From assembly GCA_020536535.1 (NCBI GenBank), contig JAHLWZ010000399.1:688-43115 (forward strand): DNA of 42,428 nt. The letters run 5' to 3'. The notes below the pieces were generated by a model. The model was not told the origin of the DNA. It was given only the letters and a program-made list of their open reading frames with translations, and searched no databases. Origin of the DNA: Pelomyxa schiedti. Lineage: Eukaryota; Evosea; Pelobiontida; Pelomyxidae. Shown here one piece after another: positions 11,506 through 22,100 of the stretch. The position numbers and the translations under genes are program-made. The number at the start of each line of letters is the position of its first letter. Positions within the stretch are counted from its first letter, which is position 1.

Positions 11506-14036
11506 CTATGACCTTTTACGGGCTATGATTTTGCGAAGTGTGAGGAGGCACATTATCACGATGTGGGTGATGGCGGCAACAATCAACAGCAGGAGTGAGA
11601 CTGACTGTAGTACCAGGTTGACAACCACACGCTGGCACACCATCTGATAGTTCTTGGTGTTGGCCAAGGCTGTGTGGTATGTGTCACCAAGTGAACGAGC
11701 GGCTCTGTGAACAAGTGACTTGTTGTGTGCTGTGCTTGAACTAGTTGTGCTTGTGGCTGCGGTTGCGGTGGTTGTTGTAGTATTACTGGTGATTTGTGAT
11801 TCTGGATCAGTAATGGGTAGTTGTACATTTGCTAGGTCACGTTGAACAAGGTGGTGGGCTGAGAATCCGTTGGTAAAAGAAATGTAGTGAACGGGGGAAA
11901 AGGAGTACCTCTTTGAAGAAGACGGGAGAGTTGATTTGGAGTCCAGTCAGTAACCGGAAGTCTCTGCAAGGAATACAACAATTCTGGAGATATATTCAGC
12001 AGTAACGTGAAAAAAAGATACTTACCAGAAAAATCAACATTTGAAAGGCCGTTTCGTTTGAACTTCATTTTAAGTTAGAAAATAATCCCGGAATTGGAAG
12101 GGAAAGACAAGCCTTCAATTCCTTCATGCAGGTTATCAGTAGAGTGGCAGAAACGTAGACATTGAAATCCGGGAAGCCTGTCATTTGTGCCAAATACCTA
12201 ATCCCCATTACGCGAAATACTGGGGAAAGTTTGGCATACGCATCCCAGATAAGCAAAGTTTGAGGTACCAGAAATTCTCTGGTCATTAGACAAACCTGTG
12301 GAATTCTTTACACCCCGTTGAAACGAGATAAAATTTAACTGATAATAAAAAGAGAGGGAGCCTACTATCCATCTGAATGCATAGTGCCCAGGCCTGCATT
12401 CTAGCTTGTTCAAGTAGTCTGATATCTCCTCTTTTCTTGAATGAGCATAATAAAAACAGTCACGCGAAAAAAAATGGGTGTTTTTACTGTCAGCAAGGTC
12501 GATAAGATATGCCATTTTATCCAACAAACAGGTCACTCCATTTTCAAAGTGGTCTTCCAAGAAATACTGTTCTCTTACTTGAGTTAAGCTGAAGGACAAG
12601 AGAAAAATATTCCAAAAAAATGTACCTTCATTTCGTCCATCATGTAAGACAGCAACCAAAACACATCCGCCTCCACATTTCTCAGAAAATCAGGGGAACT
12701 GTGCCTGGGAATGTTATAGGTATGCATATGACAAACAATGGATGTTATAACTGGAGGAGTTCGATGCACTTGTCACCAAGTAAGGCAATGGCAGAGACAT
12801 CACCTACATGAATAAGAGGAAATTCTACAGAGAAAATGATCAACCTTGAAACAAGGAATGTTCGGATATCATGCACAAAAGCAGCAGCAATACCCAGTCA
12901 GATAACCCTTGGAAGTAGCTCACACGCTTGTTGTGGAGGGACCACACAAGGTTGATTCTCCCCAAAATCTTTTCATTTAAGTTATTTAGTTTGCAAGGAC
13001 AGTTATACGAAGAACCTTTTGCACTTCAGGAATTCCGCAAAACACTTCAAACCCAGTTGCTAGCGTTCTTGGTAAATCAACAGAAATCTGAAAAAGGTTA
13101 GACTACAGGAAAAAGTAGTGGCTCCAACCTCCAGAAAAATTTTCTTTTTATCGGGGGGCAGAGAGTTGACACTAGAGGGAGGGCAGTCATGCACATCAAC
13201 AAGATGAAAATACAGCTCTCTTTTCCTTTGAAGACAGCTTTCTCTTTCAGATTTTTCAACCGGAATATATCCCTGACATTTTTTATTTACAGTTAGATTA
13301 AGAGTAGAATACAACGGTTTTTGCCTACACATAGAAGCTTCCAAGCCATGGGTCTGAATTTACAAGGTACTCCACGCCAAGATAGTTGCCTGAGGTGACC
13401 TGTCATGTTCCAGAATAAGATTAAAGCTCAGGAGCCTGTTTCTAGGGGAGTAACAGCATCACCTAAGTCACAAACATCCGCTTCCAACGCACGCTGGAAG
13501 ACACTATCTGAAGGTGGTCCATCAGGCAAATCAGCCTCTCCCTCGTCCTGCTCCCCATCATCTGCCATAACAATCCATCCCTCCTCAGCCCTATAATTAA
13601 TACACTTATTAGCCGTATCCATGTAAAACCAAAAATTTACACAGCCAAAACCACCCATAATGCACAAACAAACACACACGCACGCACACACACCCAACAA
13701 GTACAAAAATACAAATCCACCAAACACCCACGTGTCCGCTTTCGGGGAGTCGTCGCCGTCGCCGTCGCCGTAGCCAAACGAGGGATTGCCCCCCCCACCA
13801 GGCGTCGCGAAGCCCTCGTGGGCGACGCCGCCGCGCTCCCCCCTCACGGGGACGTCCCCGCGCTGCGCGGGAGCCCCGGGGCCGTCGCCGCCGGGACGGC
13901 TGCTCCCTGCCGCCGCGGCGCCCCTCGTGCTCTCTCCTCCGCAGATAGACGCCAATGCATCCGCAACGACGTCGCACCGCACCACCACCGGCTTTGTTGC
14001 TGCGTCGCTCGTTGGCTCTGAACCCTTCATTTCCAA
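11506..14036 (-). CDS. TBC-domain Rab GTPase-activating protein with C-terminal membrane anchor
   Basis: The N-terminal exon (from 14036) is Gly/Ala-rich. The next exon has EEGWIVMADDGE followed by an acidic stretch. The TBC domain is spread over several exons: ISVDLPRTLATGFEVF near 13080, SLHNKRVSYFQGLSDW near 12920, VEADVFWLLSYMMDEMK near 12680, and HYAFRW near 12380. Then come LVPQTLLIWDAYAKL near 12250, FNVYVSATLLITCMKEL near 12160 and LPVTDWTPNQLSRLLQR near 11950. Helix-ending AHHLVQRDLANVQ follows a 55-nt intron. The order matches TBC1D13/TBC1D22-like proteins. Where these usually carry an Arg and a Gln finger, the Arg-containing LPRT and the QG of YFQGLSD are visible. After a Ser/Thr linker comes a hydrophobic helix, NLVLQSVSLLLLIVAAIT, and a short basic tail to the stop at 11506. 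TBC proteins switch off Rab GTPases; the anchor would fix this one on a membrane. Confidence 0.8.
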
Positions 14037-14337
14037 AAGTTTCTGGTTGATGGGCCCACTACCTAGTTGGGTGATACACCCTACACACTACCTTAGGAAA
14101 TTCCAAACTCTTTGGTTCCATTCCACTCAATCTTGAACTTCCCGTTGGGCATTTAATTGCTGGCTTGCTCAATGGGCACTACCCAGTCCTTGCAGCTCCG
14201 TTTCTAGAGTGTGATTGTATGGCCAGGGACAGTTTTACTGGCCTCTGCCGTAGTTCTTGTAGTTGCTCCGCAATAGAGAAGAATCACACCACTGATAAGA
14301 CTCTCGTTCCCATTTGAGCTGTGTGTGATAGTGTCTA

Positions 14338-15141
14338 TCAGGAAGAATTATTTTTGTTATTATGACGAAGAACGATCTTTCTGTGGTACAACGGCGGGGG
14401 ATTCAAGGAAAGGCCATTAGAATGAACGCTCCGGCCGTTCCTGTGAATGACAGAGCCGGCCATTACAACCTCACTCTCAAGAAGTTCCCTTGACTTCCCT
14501 GAAAAGGAGGCCCCAAGAAGTTCCCACCAGAGGACTACATCCACCAATAGCAAAGATACAGCCATTCCAACCTGAGAGCTGGCAATGAATAGAAGCAAAT
14601 ATCCCAGTTGAAGAGTCACTCCACCCAACAATGAAGCCAAGTGCACAGGAGGAGGTGTTTTCTCGTAGACATTCCAATTGAGCCTTTCCTCTTCTTTGCG
14701 GAAGTTCCAGTAAGGTTCCACAAGCAAATGACCCTTGTGAAAATGCCAATAAAAGACATTATTTGCAAACACAAACTGAAGAGTGCAGGGATCCGGCTTG
14801 TGGTTTTCATCACGTAGAGCAAGGGAACACAGTGGCAACAACCAGCCGAAATATATGAGCCCAGTCATTATTGATACCCACTGCACCAGCAGTATGCAAG
14901 CCACTTCAGCCTCAATTACAGCAAGAAAACAGGAGTGAGGTTTTTCAAAAACTCAATCAAGGTGATACACGTCAGGCCTGTGCAACTGTGCCACCATTGG
15001 AACTTCGTTTTTAGAGACACAGTCCACGTGCCCCAGGAGGCTATTCCCCCAATAATAAATACAAGCATTCCCCCAGTAGTCCCATCCCACAAGTTGCATT
15101 TTGACAAACCTTCCAAAGGGACCGTAGGCCCCAGTCCACAA
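14338..15141 (-). CDS. Unknown multi-pass membrane protein
   Basis: An exon at about 15141-14970 reads TGAYGPFGRFVKM, then WDYWGNACIYYWGN, ending in HRPD. A GTGTATCA donor joins it in phase 0 to an exon starting AEVACILLVQWVSIMTGLIY. That exon continues with several hydrophobic helices (GLIYFGWLLPLCSLAL, VTLQLGYLLLFIASSQ, MAVSLLLVDVVLWWELLG) and a charged C-terminal tail ending at 14338. The upstream acceptor follows a good branch site, TTTCTAAAC, so a further 5' exon must exist beyond 15141; I could not fix it. A GATGGCGG near 15297 may be the start. The family was not recognised. The helices suggest an integral membrane protein of about 250 residues or more. Confidence 0.55.
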
Positions 15142-16026
15142 CTACGCTTGTTTAGAAATAGCTCGTTAGAGAGTCCCAAAACCAACTTGGAAAAATCAAA
15201 TAATCAAAAAACGCCTGTTTTGTTACGATGGTCTCTTATCGTACCTCAGATCTCAACGACTATACGGCCTTATGGATCTCTGGATCTCTCCGCCATCGTG
15301 TTGTCGTGGTGCATTGTTGTGGATCTGCGTTGTGGTTGGTGAACACAGTGTTCAGTCTCATCGTTGTGGACTTGTGGCAAAGTACTTGGCTTCTTGGGAT
15401 GTCATCACAGTGATTCATTTTGCACAGCAGTGCGGTATGTAATGTGTAAAATTTCTTCCTTCTTATACTTTTTGCAGAGCCCCATACCCCCCATTGACTG
15501 GTATTTGGTTGTATCTTGACAACTCTGCTTGCTCTCTGAACTTTTTGTTGCGGACTTACTACATTGAGACTGAAGAAGAACTGAACTGGAACTACCTACC
15601 TACTTTTGGTATGTGCACCACTTGCCGTGTAAATTTAAAATTTCTTATACTCTTTGCAGCTCCCACTCCGTACCCGGCAATTGTAATGTATTATTACCTT
15701 TTGCGGCGGACTTGAGAAGAACTACCTATTTCGGTTGCAGTCATGCAGTCATGCAGTCATGCAGTCATGCAGTAACAGCACGAGGCAGGGCTGAGTTTGA
15801 TTGCTCAAGAATGTGAATTTGATATATCATCTGTCTGATAATATCTCGTATAGTTCTTCTGCCCAGCTCGTTCAAGACTTTGGCACTCTATCCTTTGTTT
15901 GGACTTTTCCCCCGTGTAAACAAACAAAACACACAATGGGTGGTTCGATCTTGGTTTGTTGTTCGCACAAAAGGAAGGAACAGTTCTGAAAACTTCATCA
16001 CAAAATCTTTTCTTTTTTCTTCGATT
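15142..16026. other. Intergenic region between divergent genes
   Basis: This separates the minus-strand membrane protein from the plus-strand gene at 16027. It contains an octamer tandem repeat at 15737-15773. It also holds two similar blocks, about 15460-15580 and 15650-15720, each with a pyrimidine tract ending in TTTGCAG and later a TTTTGTTGCGGACTT-like or TTTTGCGGCGGACTT segment. These look like a decayed duplication, perhaps of an exon. No convincing coding exon was assembled, but 5' exons of the plus-strand gene may hide here. Confidence 0.4.
15737..15773. repeat. Octamer tandem repeat (GCAGTCAT)n
   Basis: Four full copies and one partial copy of GCAGTCAT stand in perfect tandem. It is short and outside any supported coding exon. 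Confidence 0.95.
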
Positions 16027-16397
16027 ATGCTTGAGGGTTCTAACCCCGGAGGCGAAGAACGAGGTGGAGCTTGGAGCCATTGCGTATGTTGTATTCACTC
16101 AACCTTCTTCCATCCTCCAATTCCTTACCGGCAAAGATGTACCCTTGGTTTTGAGTTTAGTTTTTTTTTTTGGTACAAGTGGAATCGTTACGTTGCTGAT
16201 CAGGAGGAATTCCTTCTGTTGAAGCCACTGTCTCCTTGATCTCATATAGCAGTGAGTTCAACTTTTGTCAATTAGAATTGAGGGAAGCGTATGGTTTCAT
16301 ACAGAAACGGGAAGAAGTATTAGCTTGCCAGTCAAAGTTGCTATTTGGATCAACTCGGTTCGATTCTCACTTGCTGAGGTTATCCTTGGAGAACTAA
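16027..16397 (+). CDS. Unknown small protein, plus strand (start uncertain)
   Basis: The exon from ATG 16027 reads [16 protein letters not shown], then [12 protein letters not shown], then [17 protein letters not shown] donor and a GATCAG acceptor (57-nt intron) join in phase 1 to a clean exon, [20 protein letters not shown], then [19 protein letters not shown], ending SLEN at TAA 16395-16397. The second exon looks clearly protein-like and helical. The frame is also open upstream of 16027, so the real start may lie further left. No family was recognised. It converges on the minus-strand gene that ends at 16410, only 12 bases away, which supports both ends. Confidence 0.5.
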
Positions 16398-16409
16398 AGA
16401 AGAAACACA

Positions 16410-17412
16410 CTATGGTGACTCCTGCGGAAGGGGCATGATCATTCTTGCTATATGCAATAGCATTGGCACTGGTAAAGTAGCAAGACTGCTTGATTTTGCT
16501 AGTCGAGGAACTGTAGCACAAAGAAGTGCAAGGACTGTTTTCCTCCACGCACATGCTCTTAGATTCACAGGAAATGAAACCCGTGGAATGTTGATGTACT
16601 CTCGCAGTTGGTCGACCCCTGAAGCTCGTATTACAAGTTTGCGCAGTGCCACCTGGGAGCATGAAGTAATTTCAACCTGATGGCACAGAGTAACGAGGTC
16701 AAGAAAGTCTGTGATCAAGAAAACCTTTAGTATTATTCTGTGTAGTTCTGAAGAATGACTTACGCGGTCTGAAGAATTCCATTTTCTCACCCTTTGTAAT
16801 AGAGGAAGTAGGAGGGGGTTCACCCAGCGAGAATCCAGGAATCTCAATAGCAGAGCAAACATTCTTGACTGTTTTTGCCAATTCAATAAGCTCAGAATCC
16901 GAAAACCAAGTTCTGACATTGATGGAATCCTCAATCCTGTCAACAACGGCATCAGAACGGCCCCTGGTCCGCCGTCCCATAACTACGAGTGCGTCCAATA
17001 CCCTGTCCAGTGACTCCAGTTCCTCGCTCGTCATAAACCGAGGCAAGGAGCAATTGTTGGACTCGGCCCAGCGCCCCAGGTTCATCAGTCCCACAAGTAC
17101 CTCCACGGCCTCGGCCAGCACCTCCCACGTGGCCCCGCTGGTCCCGCACCCCCTCAGTCTCTCCTCAATCCCCGCCAGATTCGGCACATCCAGCGGCAGC
17201 GGGGCCACCGGTGGGACGGCGGCAGGCTTCCCGCTCTTTGGGAAAGACTCCAAGTTGAAGTGGTACATGTAGTTGAGCGTCGTGTGCCCCGTGCTGATCC
17301 TCGCCACGAGCTCCGCCGTGCCCCCGTCCGACATCAGCGGCGCGCTGCGGATGTTGTCGGCAGCTCGCACCACCAACGACGCTGCGTCACACGTGAGGCT
17401 GGCCAAACTCAT
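16410..17412 (-). CDS. Unknown helical protein
   Basis: Exon 1 starts at ATG 17412 (MSLASLTCDAASLVVRAADN) and runs about 215 codons: a Pro-rich patch (AAVPPVAPLPLDVPNLAG), then helical segments (TWEVLAEAVEVLVGLMNLG, then ELESLDRVLDALVVMG). The intron from GTAAGTCATT to TTGATCACAG has a TACTAAA branch-like site. It joins in phase 1 to an exon reading FLDLVTLCHQVEI, VALRKLVIRASGVDQLREY and MLLHIARMIM, with a stop at 16410. The product is about 320 residues, with amphipathic helices that may form an alpha-solenoid-like fold. No family was recognised, and further small introns near 16660 are possible. Confidence 0.55.
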
Positions 17413-17562
17413 GATGTCCTTTCGCTTTGGTTTCGATGTTAATTAAATTTGATTTAGTTTCGGTGTGTATATTGTAGATGGATGAAAACTTTTTGGTTTA
17501 TTAGTGGAAGGCTTGGTCAATTGATCGATCAATTAACATTCAGTTGAAGAGGGGGAATTGGC

Positions 17563-18822
17563 TTATGAATTGTGGGTACTTGGTGTTGTTTCTGTGGGTT
17601 GAGGAGTGTGTTGTGGGTGCCTCTGCCCAAATATTACGGATCCAACTCTGACATTTGTGCTTCCCATTTTGATCTTAGAACAATTTTAGTTGGAATAGAA
17701 AGTTCTGTAGCACATACCGCTTGGATAAAGTCAGCAGACATTCCCATGCTTAGTTCAAACTGGGCCATATCCAAATGGAGTGCTTCACATACTTTTTGCT
17801 TGCACTCGATGAGGCTCTAATAGGCAACAGTTAGCAGTGCAGCAAGCCTGCCCAAAAAACCCATACAGAGAAATCGCGTTCACTTTGGGCTTGCTCACCT
17901 ATTGTCATTAGGCCTTGCAGTTTGATGTGCGGGCATGTGGTTATAATCTTCTCCGCGACACTTACGACGTTTTCCGGCATCACACCACTTTTATCTTGTG
18001 GATGTTAGAGTAAAACGATACAGGGACAGGCGAACTTGTCTCATGACTAGTGTTGACTTGGATGAAAATGTTTAGAGGGGATTTCCCTGGCCAACCTTTA
18101 TCCAATCTCCTGCATTTTCCAATACAGTCAACTACTAGTTTATGGAAAGCATACACACTGGGCAAGAGCTAAGCTATCAACAGTTTCTACCATATACAAA
18201 TTTGGGGCACCTGACAATCTAGATTGGCAAACAGATAGAAGAAAATACAATGCGAAAATTTAAACTTAAGAGAAGGGTGCGAACGAGGCGAAAATAGGGG
18301 AATGAGATGTACTTAGAAGTTGCTTCACTTTGTTAGATTGAAGGTGGCCAATAAAGTGCCACTGTATACCCTCTAAGGTTGCCAACTGTGGTAAACGTTA
18401 ACAAGAGGAAAGAACGTGTGAGGCTTAAAAAAAGTATAAAATAACAACCTCCTTTGCCTTTTCCACGAGCTCTTGCACCTAATCAAACGAGTTTAGGGTG
18501 TTAATTCCCTACAATTTAGAAAAAAAGAAAAAACTGCAAACATAGTTCTCCCCGAAGTGGCGCTGCCCAACATCATAAGCACTTCTCACCAAATCACTCC
18601 CCTTGAACTTGGATACTGCAACCAACCTTGGCTGCACAAGAAAAAAAGAAAAAAAAGGCAATGAATACAAAAACCGTGTTGTTCCACATACGACAGAAAC
18701 GAAACTACCAAAGGCACGTGGGCTGCCTCCGCCGCAGTCCTTACTTCAGACATCACCCTCGTCATATTTTCTTTCACCATTGCGTGCTCATCATCACCGG
18801 TTGTTACCGTTGTCGCTGACAT
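17563..18822 (-). CDS. PLPBP: PLP-homeostasis protein (YggS/PLPBP family)
   Basis: Starts at ATG 18822. The exons give the family motifs in order: [31 protein letters not shown] near 18620, where the Lys in VAVSK is the pyridoxal-phosphate-binding residue of the family; [37 protein letters not shown] near 18350; [41 protein letters not shown]; and [24 protein letters not shown] near 17720 and [16 protein letters not shown] complete the TIM-barrel, before a short Pro/Thr tail ending at TAA 17563-17565. The family binds and buffers PLP and has no known catalytic reaction. Its length fits the family. All key motifs are present, so it is probably functional. Confidence 0.92.
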
Positions 18823-19142
18823 CTTCCGTTTGAGTTGTATTTATTGTGTAATGAGAACTTCAACAACCATCACACTTCTCTCATTACTGCTTTTCCAGAG
18901 TTCAGCGAACATTAAAAAAAACCGCTCCCCTAAAAGGGGGATCAGGGGATTTAGCCGGAGAGTCGCTGCGTTGATAGAGGGGCTCCAGAAGAAAAAACGA
19001 TGTCAGGCCAAAATTCCTTTGTCCCATCACTGTGTGCACACTAGGGAATAGTTTGTCATCCTTTATGACACAAACTGAACCGCGGGTTGGCAAAACTTTG
19101 TGTCTTTTATACATTTTTCCGAATTGTGGGTGTTGAGTTTTG

Positions 19143-22100
19143 TTACACAACCGGGTCAAGAAGGTACCCAGAGGAGCTTTCATTCATTCTCCAAAACATT
19201 GTTGTACCTGGTTCAACAGTGAGTGGTGTATTGTTTTTGTTTTCTGTACCAGTAACAATTCCGTGCAGTTTTGATTTGTGTATCACTGTATAATCGGTTG
19301 CATTGACTACATACCAATGACCCACGGAACTTCATTGACCGGGTAAGCATTTACATTAGTACTGGGGATATACCTGGCCATTAGCATTGGTGCTACAGTA
19401 GCAAGAGGCATTAGGAAGGCATTTGCTTTTCCACAGTCCGGCAAGCTTACTCTTCCTCTTTCCTCACCTTGCATATAGTTATTTGGCGAAAATAGTGCAG
19501 CAGAAAAGTACCGGAGTACATGTCAAGGCAAAACAAAATGCCTCCAGTGGCTACAAACAAGGATGTAGGCAAATGGGGACAAGTGGCCATTGTTACTAAG
19601 GGGGAGGTGGCTGTTGAGATGGAGTGAACCCAAATAGGCTCAAGTGTGGACTTGTTTACAGCTTTAACCTTGGAATTGGTTATTAGTATTTTGTTTTTAT
19701 TGGAAAACGGTGAAAGATACCTTTGCACGCAAAGGTGAGTGGGAGTATGCAAAGAATACGATGTTTGGGTTTGAGGGGTGCGTGAGTTGTGTTATAGGAC
19801 TCTGAGTTGTTATGTTCTTCTCTCGTAGAAGTTTGATAGTACCTCCCAAAGACTGGAACAACGATATACGACTAATTGATGAATGTGAAAACAAAATTGA
19901 ATTACAGGTTAATGGTAAATTTCACTTGGGAGGGAAAAATCTAATACCCAACAGTTGAGGCTGTAAGAGTAGATAGCTCTCCATCATGGATCCCCACACA
20001 AACCCCCATAGAAAATTTAGTTTCAAGAGAGATAAGTTGCTTGTTACTGTGAGGACTTAAGTTAAAACTTGTCGGCGCACCTTAATGGAGCCAGTTCTAA
20101 GGTCCAGCAAGGATACATGGCCCATTCCACAAACATACAATGCACTGTGGGCAACACAGAGAAGAAGGGAAGACGAAAATCTTGCTTTAATAGGTATTTG
20201 TGTGGCCCAGATCTTAGTGCCATTTGCCTTCCCAATATTAGTACAGAGAATTTGCTCGGGGAAACTACTTTTTGCAGGCACATTACATATCTATTCCCAG
20301 AGACAATTACACAACTAGAGAAAGTTATTTGGGAACTCAATAAAGACTAAACTTGCCTTGCCAATAAAATCAAAGCCATGACATTTGCCTCGGCAAGTTC
20401 AGTGTAAGGAATGGACCAACACAACTTTCCAGTAATGCAATTGACTGTGTGCAATTCACCGTTTGTAGCAACAAATAAAGTCCATTGATCGACATCAAAC
20501 GCCATAGAAATTACAGATTTCTTGCATGAGGACGCCTGCGGGCTGTTAAATAAATCCTATACTCCCATGAGTATACTTTGTTCTTCAGAGAAACTTGCCA
20601 CTGTTCTTCCACTGGTTGGGTCACCAATCCAGTCATGTCATAGGCTGTAACAGTGCCATTACTGCCCACAAATAGCATATTTGCAGGCGCTATCCAATAA
20701 ATAAGAAAATAAAAGATGAAAATCTCAACTCACGGACTGTGCTGGGAGCTGTGACGAAAATTATTTTAAAGGCTAAAGAAGAAATTCCTTACGAGGAGGG
20801 CTGGGGGCTGTTGGAACAATACAAATCGAGGATAGAATTTAATATGAGAAAAAGAGTTTTGGCTTGTGCAAACCTGGAGGTATGCCAATCCTCGGGCTCT
20901 AGGGAAAATAAGAAAAAGAAAATGCCAGAGAAGTGTATACCACTACATCCTTATTCACAATATTTTCAAGATAGTAGCAAATTGCAGTAAATGGGGGTCT
21001 GTGAGAAGGTTCGTTATCCCAGCAGCTCCTGTGATAGAAGGTCAGTAGGCTTTATAACCATTTAGAAAGTACTCGACAAGATATCGCACACATATAGGTA
21101 CTTCAGAAGGGATATCAGGGCGAGACCCCTTTGTCACCAAATCTGAAGGGCAAAGTCAAAAAGAACCAAAGGGAAGTTGACCTGCCTGGTATCGATGCCA
21201 TATTAGTTACTGATGCAAAAGCCTCTTGTTGAGTCAATAGCTCCCATAATACTATACGGTATAATGAGAATTTTTCTCTAACACAACGGAAAAATACAAA
21301 TTCCAAAGGAGTAGACGTCAACTTTTTCTGTGTAGCGTTCATCTGAGAACATTTCAGGGGCCATATAAGATGCTGTTAAAGGATTTAGGGAAAATAAAGA
21401 AAGAATTAACAATACTCGTTCCAATAATTGACATGGCTCTCGTTCTACTGACAACTCTGCATGCTCCAAAATCTAGTGGAATAATTAATCACATGGTTGG
21501 ACGCACAAATACAAACCAATTATTTTTGGTTGCATGTCTGCTGTGAGCTATGGATATTCAGCCAATATTAAATAAAGGTAAGAAATGTACCAAAACGTTT
21601 TGACTTGACAAAAATAAGTATGAAAAGAGGTATGATAGAGGTACCTCTTTAAATCTCGATGGATCATTTCAAGGGAATGGAGGTAGCTCATTCCACGGGC
21701 TATACCTGTTGCTATCGATATTGCAACAGTAGATGAAAGGCGATCTTTTAACCAGTTGAGAAAATTTTTTCCCCTCTAAAACCGAACCTCCTTTGAGAAC
21801 ATCAGTCAAACTAAAGCAAAGAAAGTGAATACAGAGGTGAGTGGGAGAAGGGCAACCTGTGGGGAATGAATTCAGTCACTATATACAGTGAATCTATATG
21901 TCTTGTACAAGCTCCAATGCATTTAATTACATTGGGGTGTTCCAATAAACTTGTAGATGTTATCCTTATTTACTCTAAAGCAGTAATACCTCATAATGGC
22001 AATTTCTTTACGAAATTCCTTTGGGTCCCAGCTTGGGCAATGTACAGAATATTTTTTCAAGGCCACCTCCTTGTCTTCAAAGGTACCTCTGATGAGTACT

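Noticed and set aside
15228-15413. Plus-strand start MVSYRTSDLND as a gene
   Set aside because: No downstream exon could be joined with a family motif, and it lies opposite the likely 5' exon of the minus-strand membrane protein.
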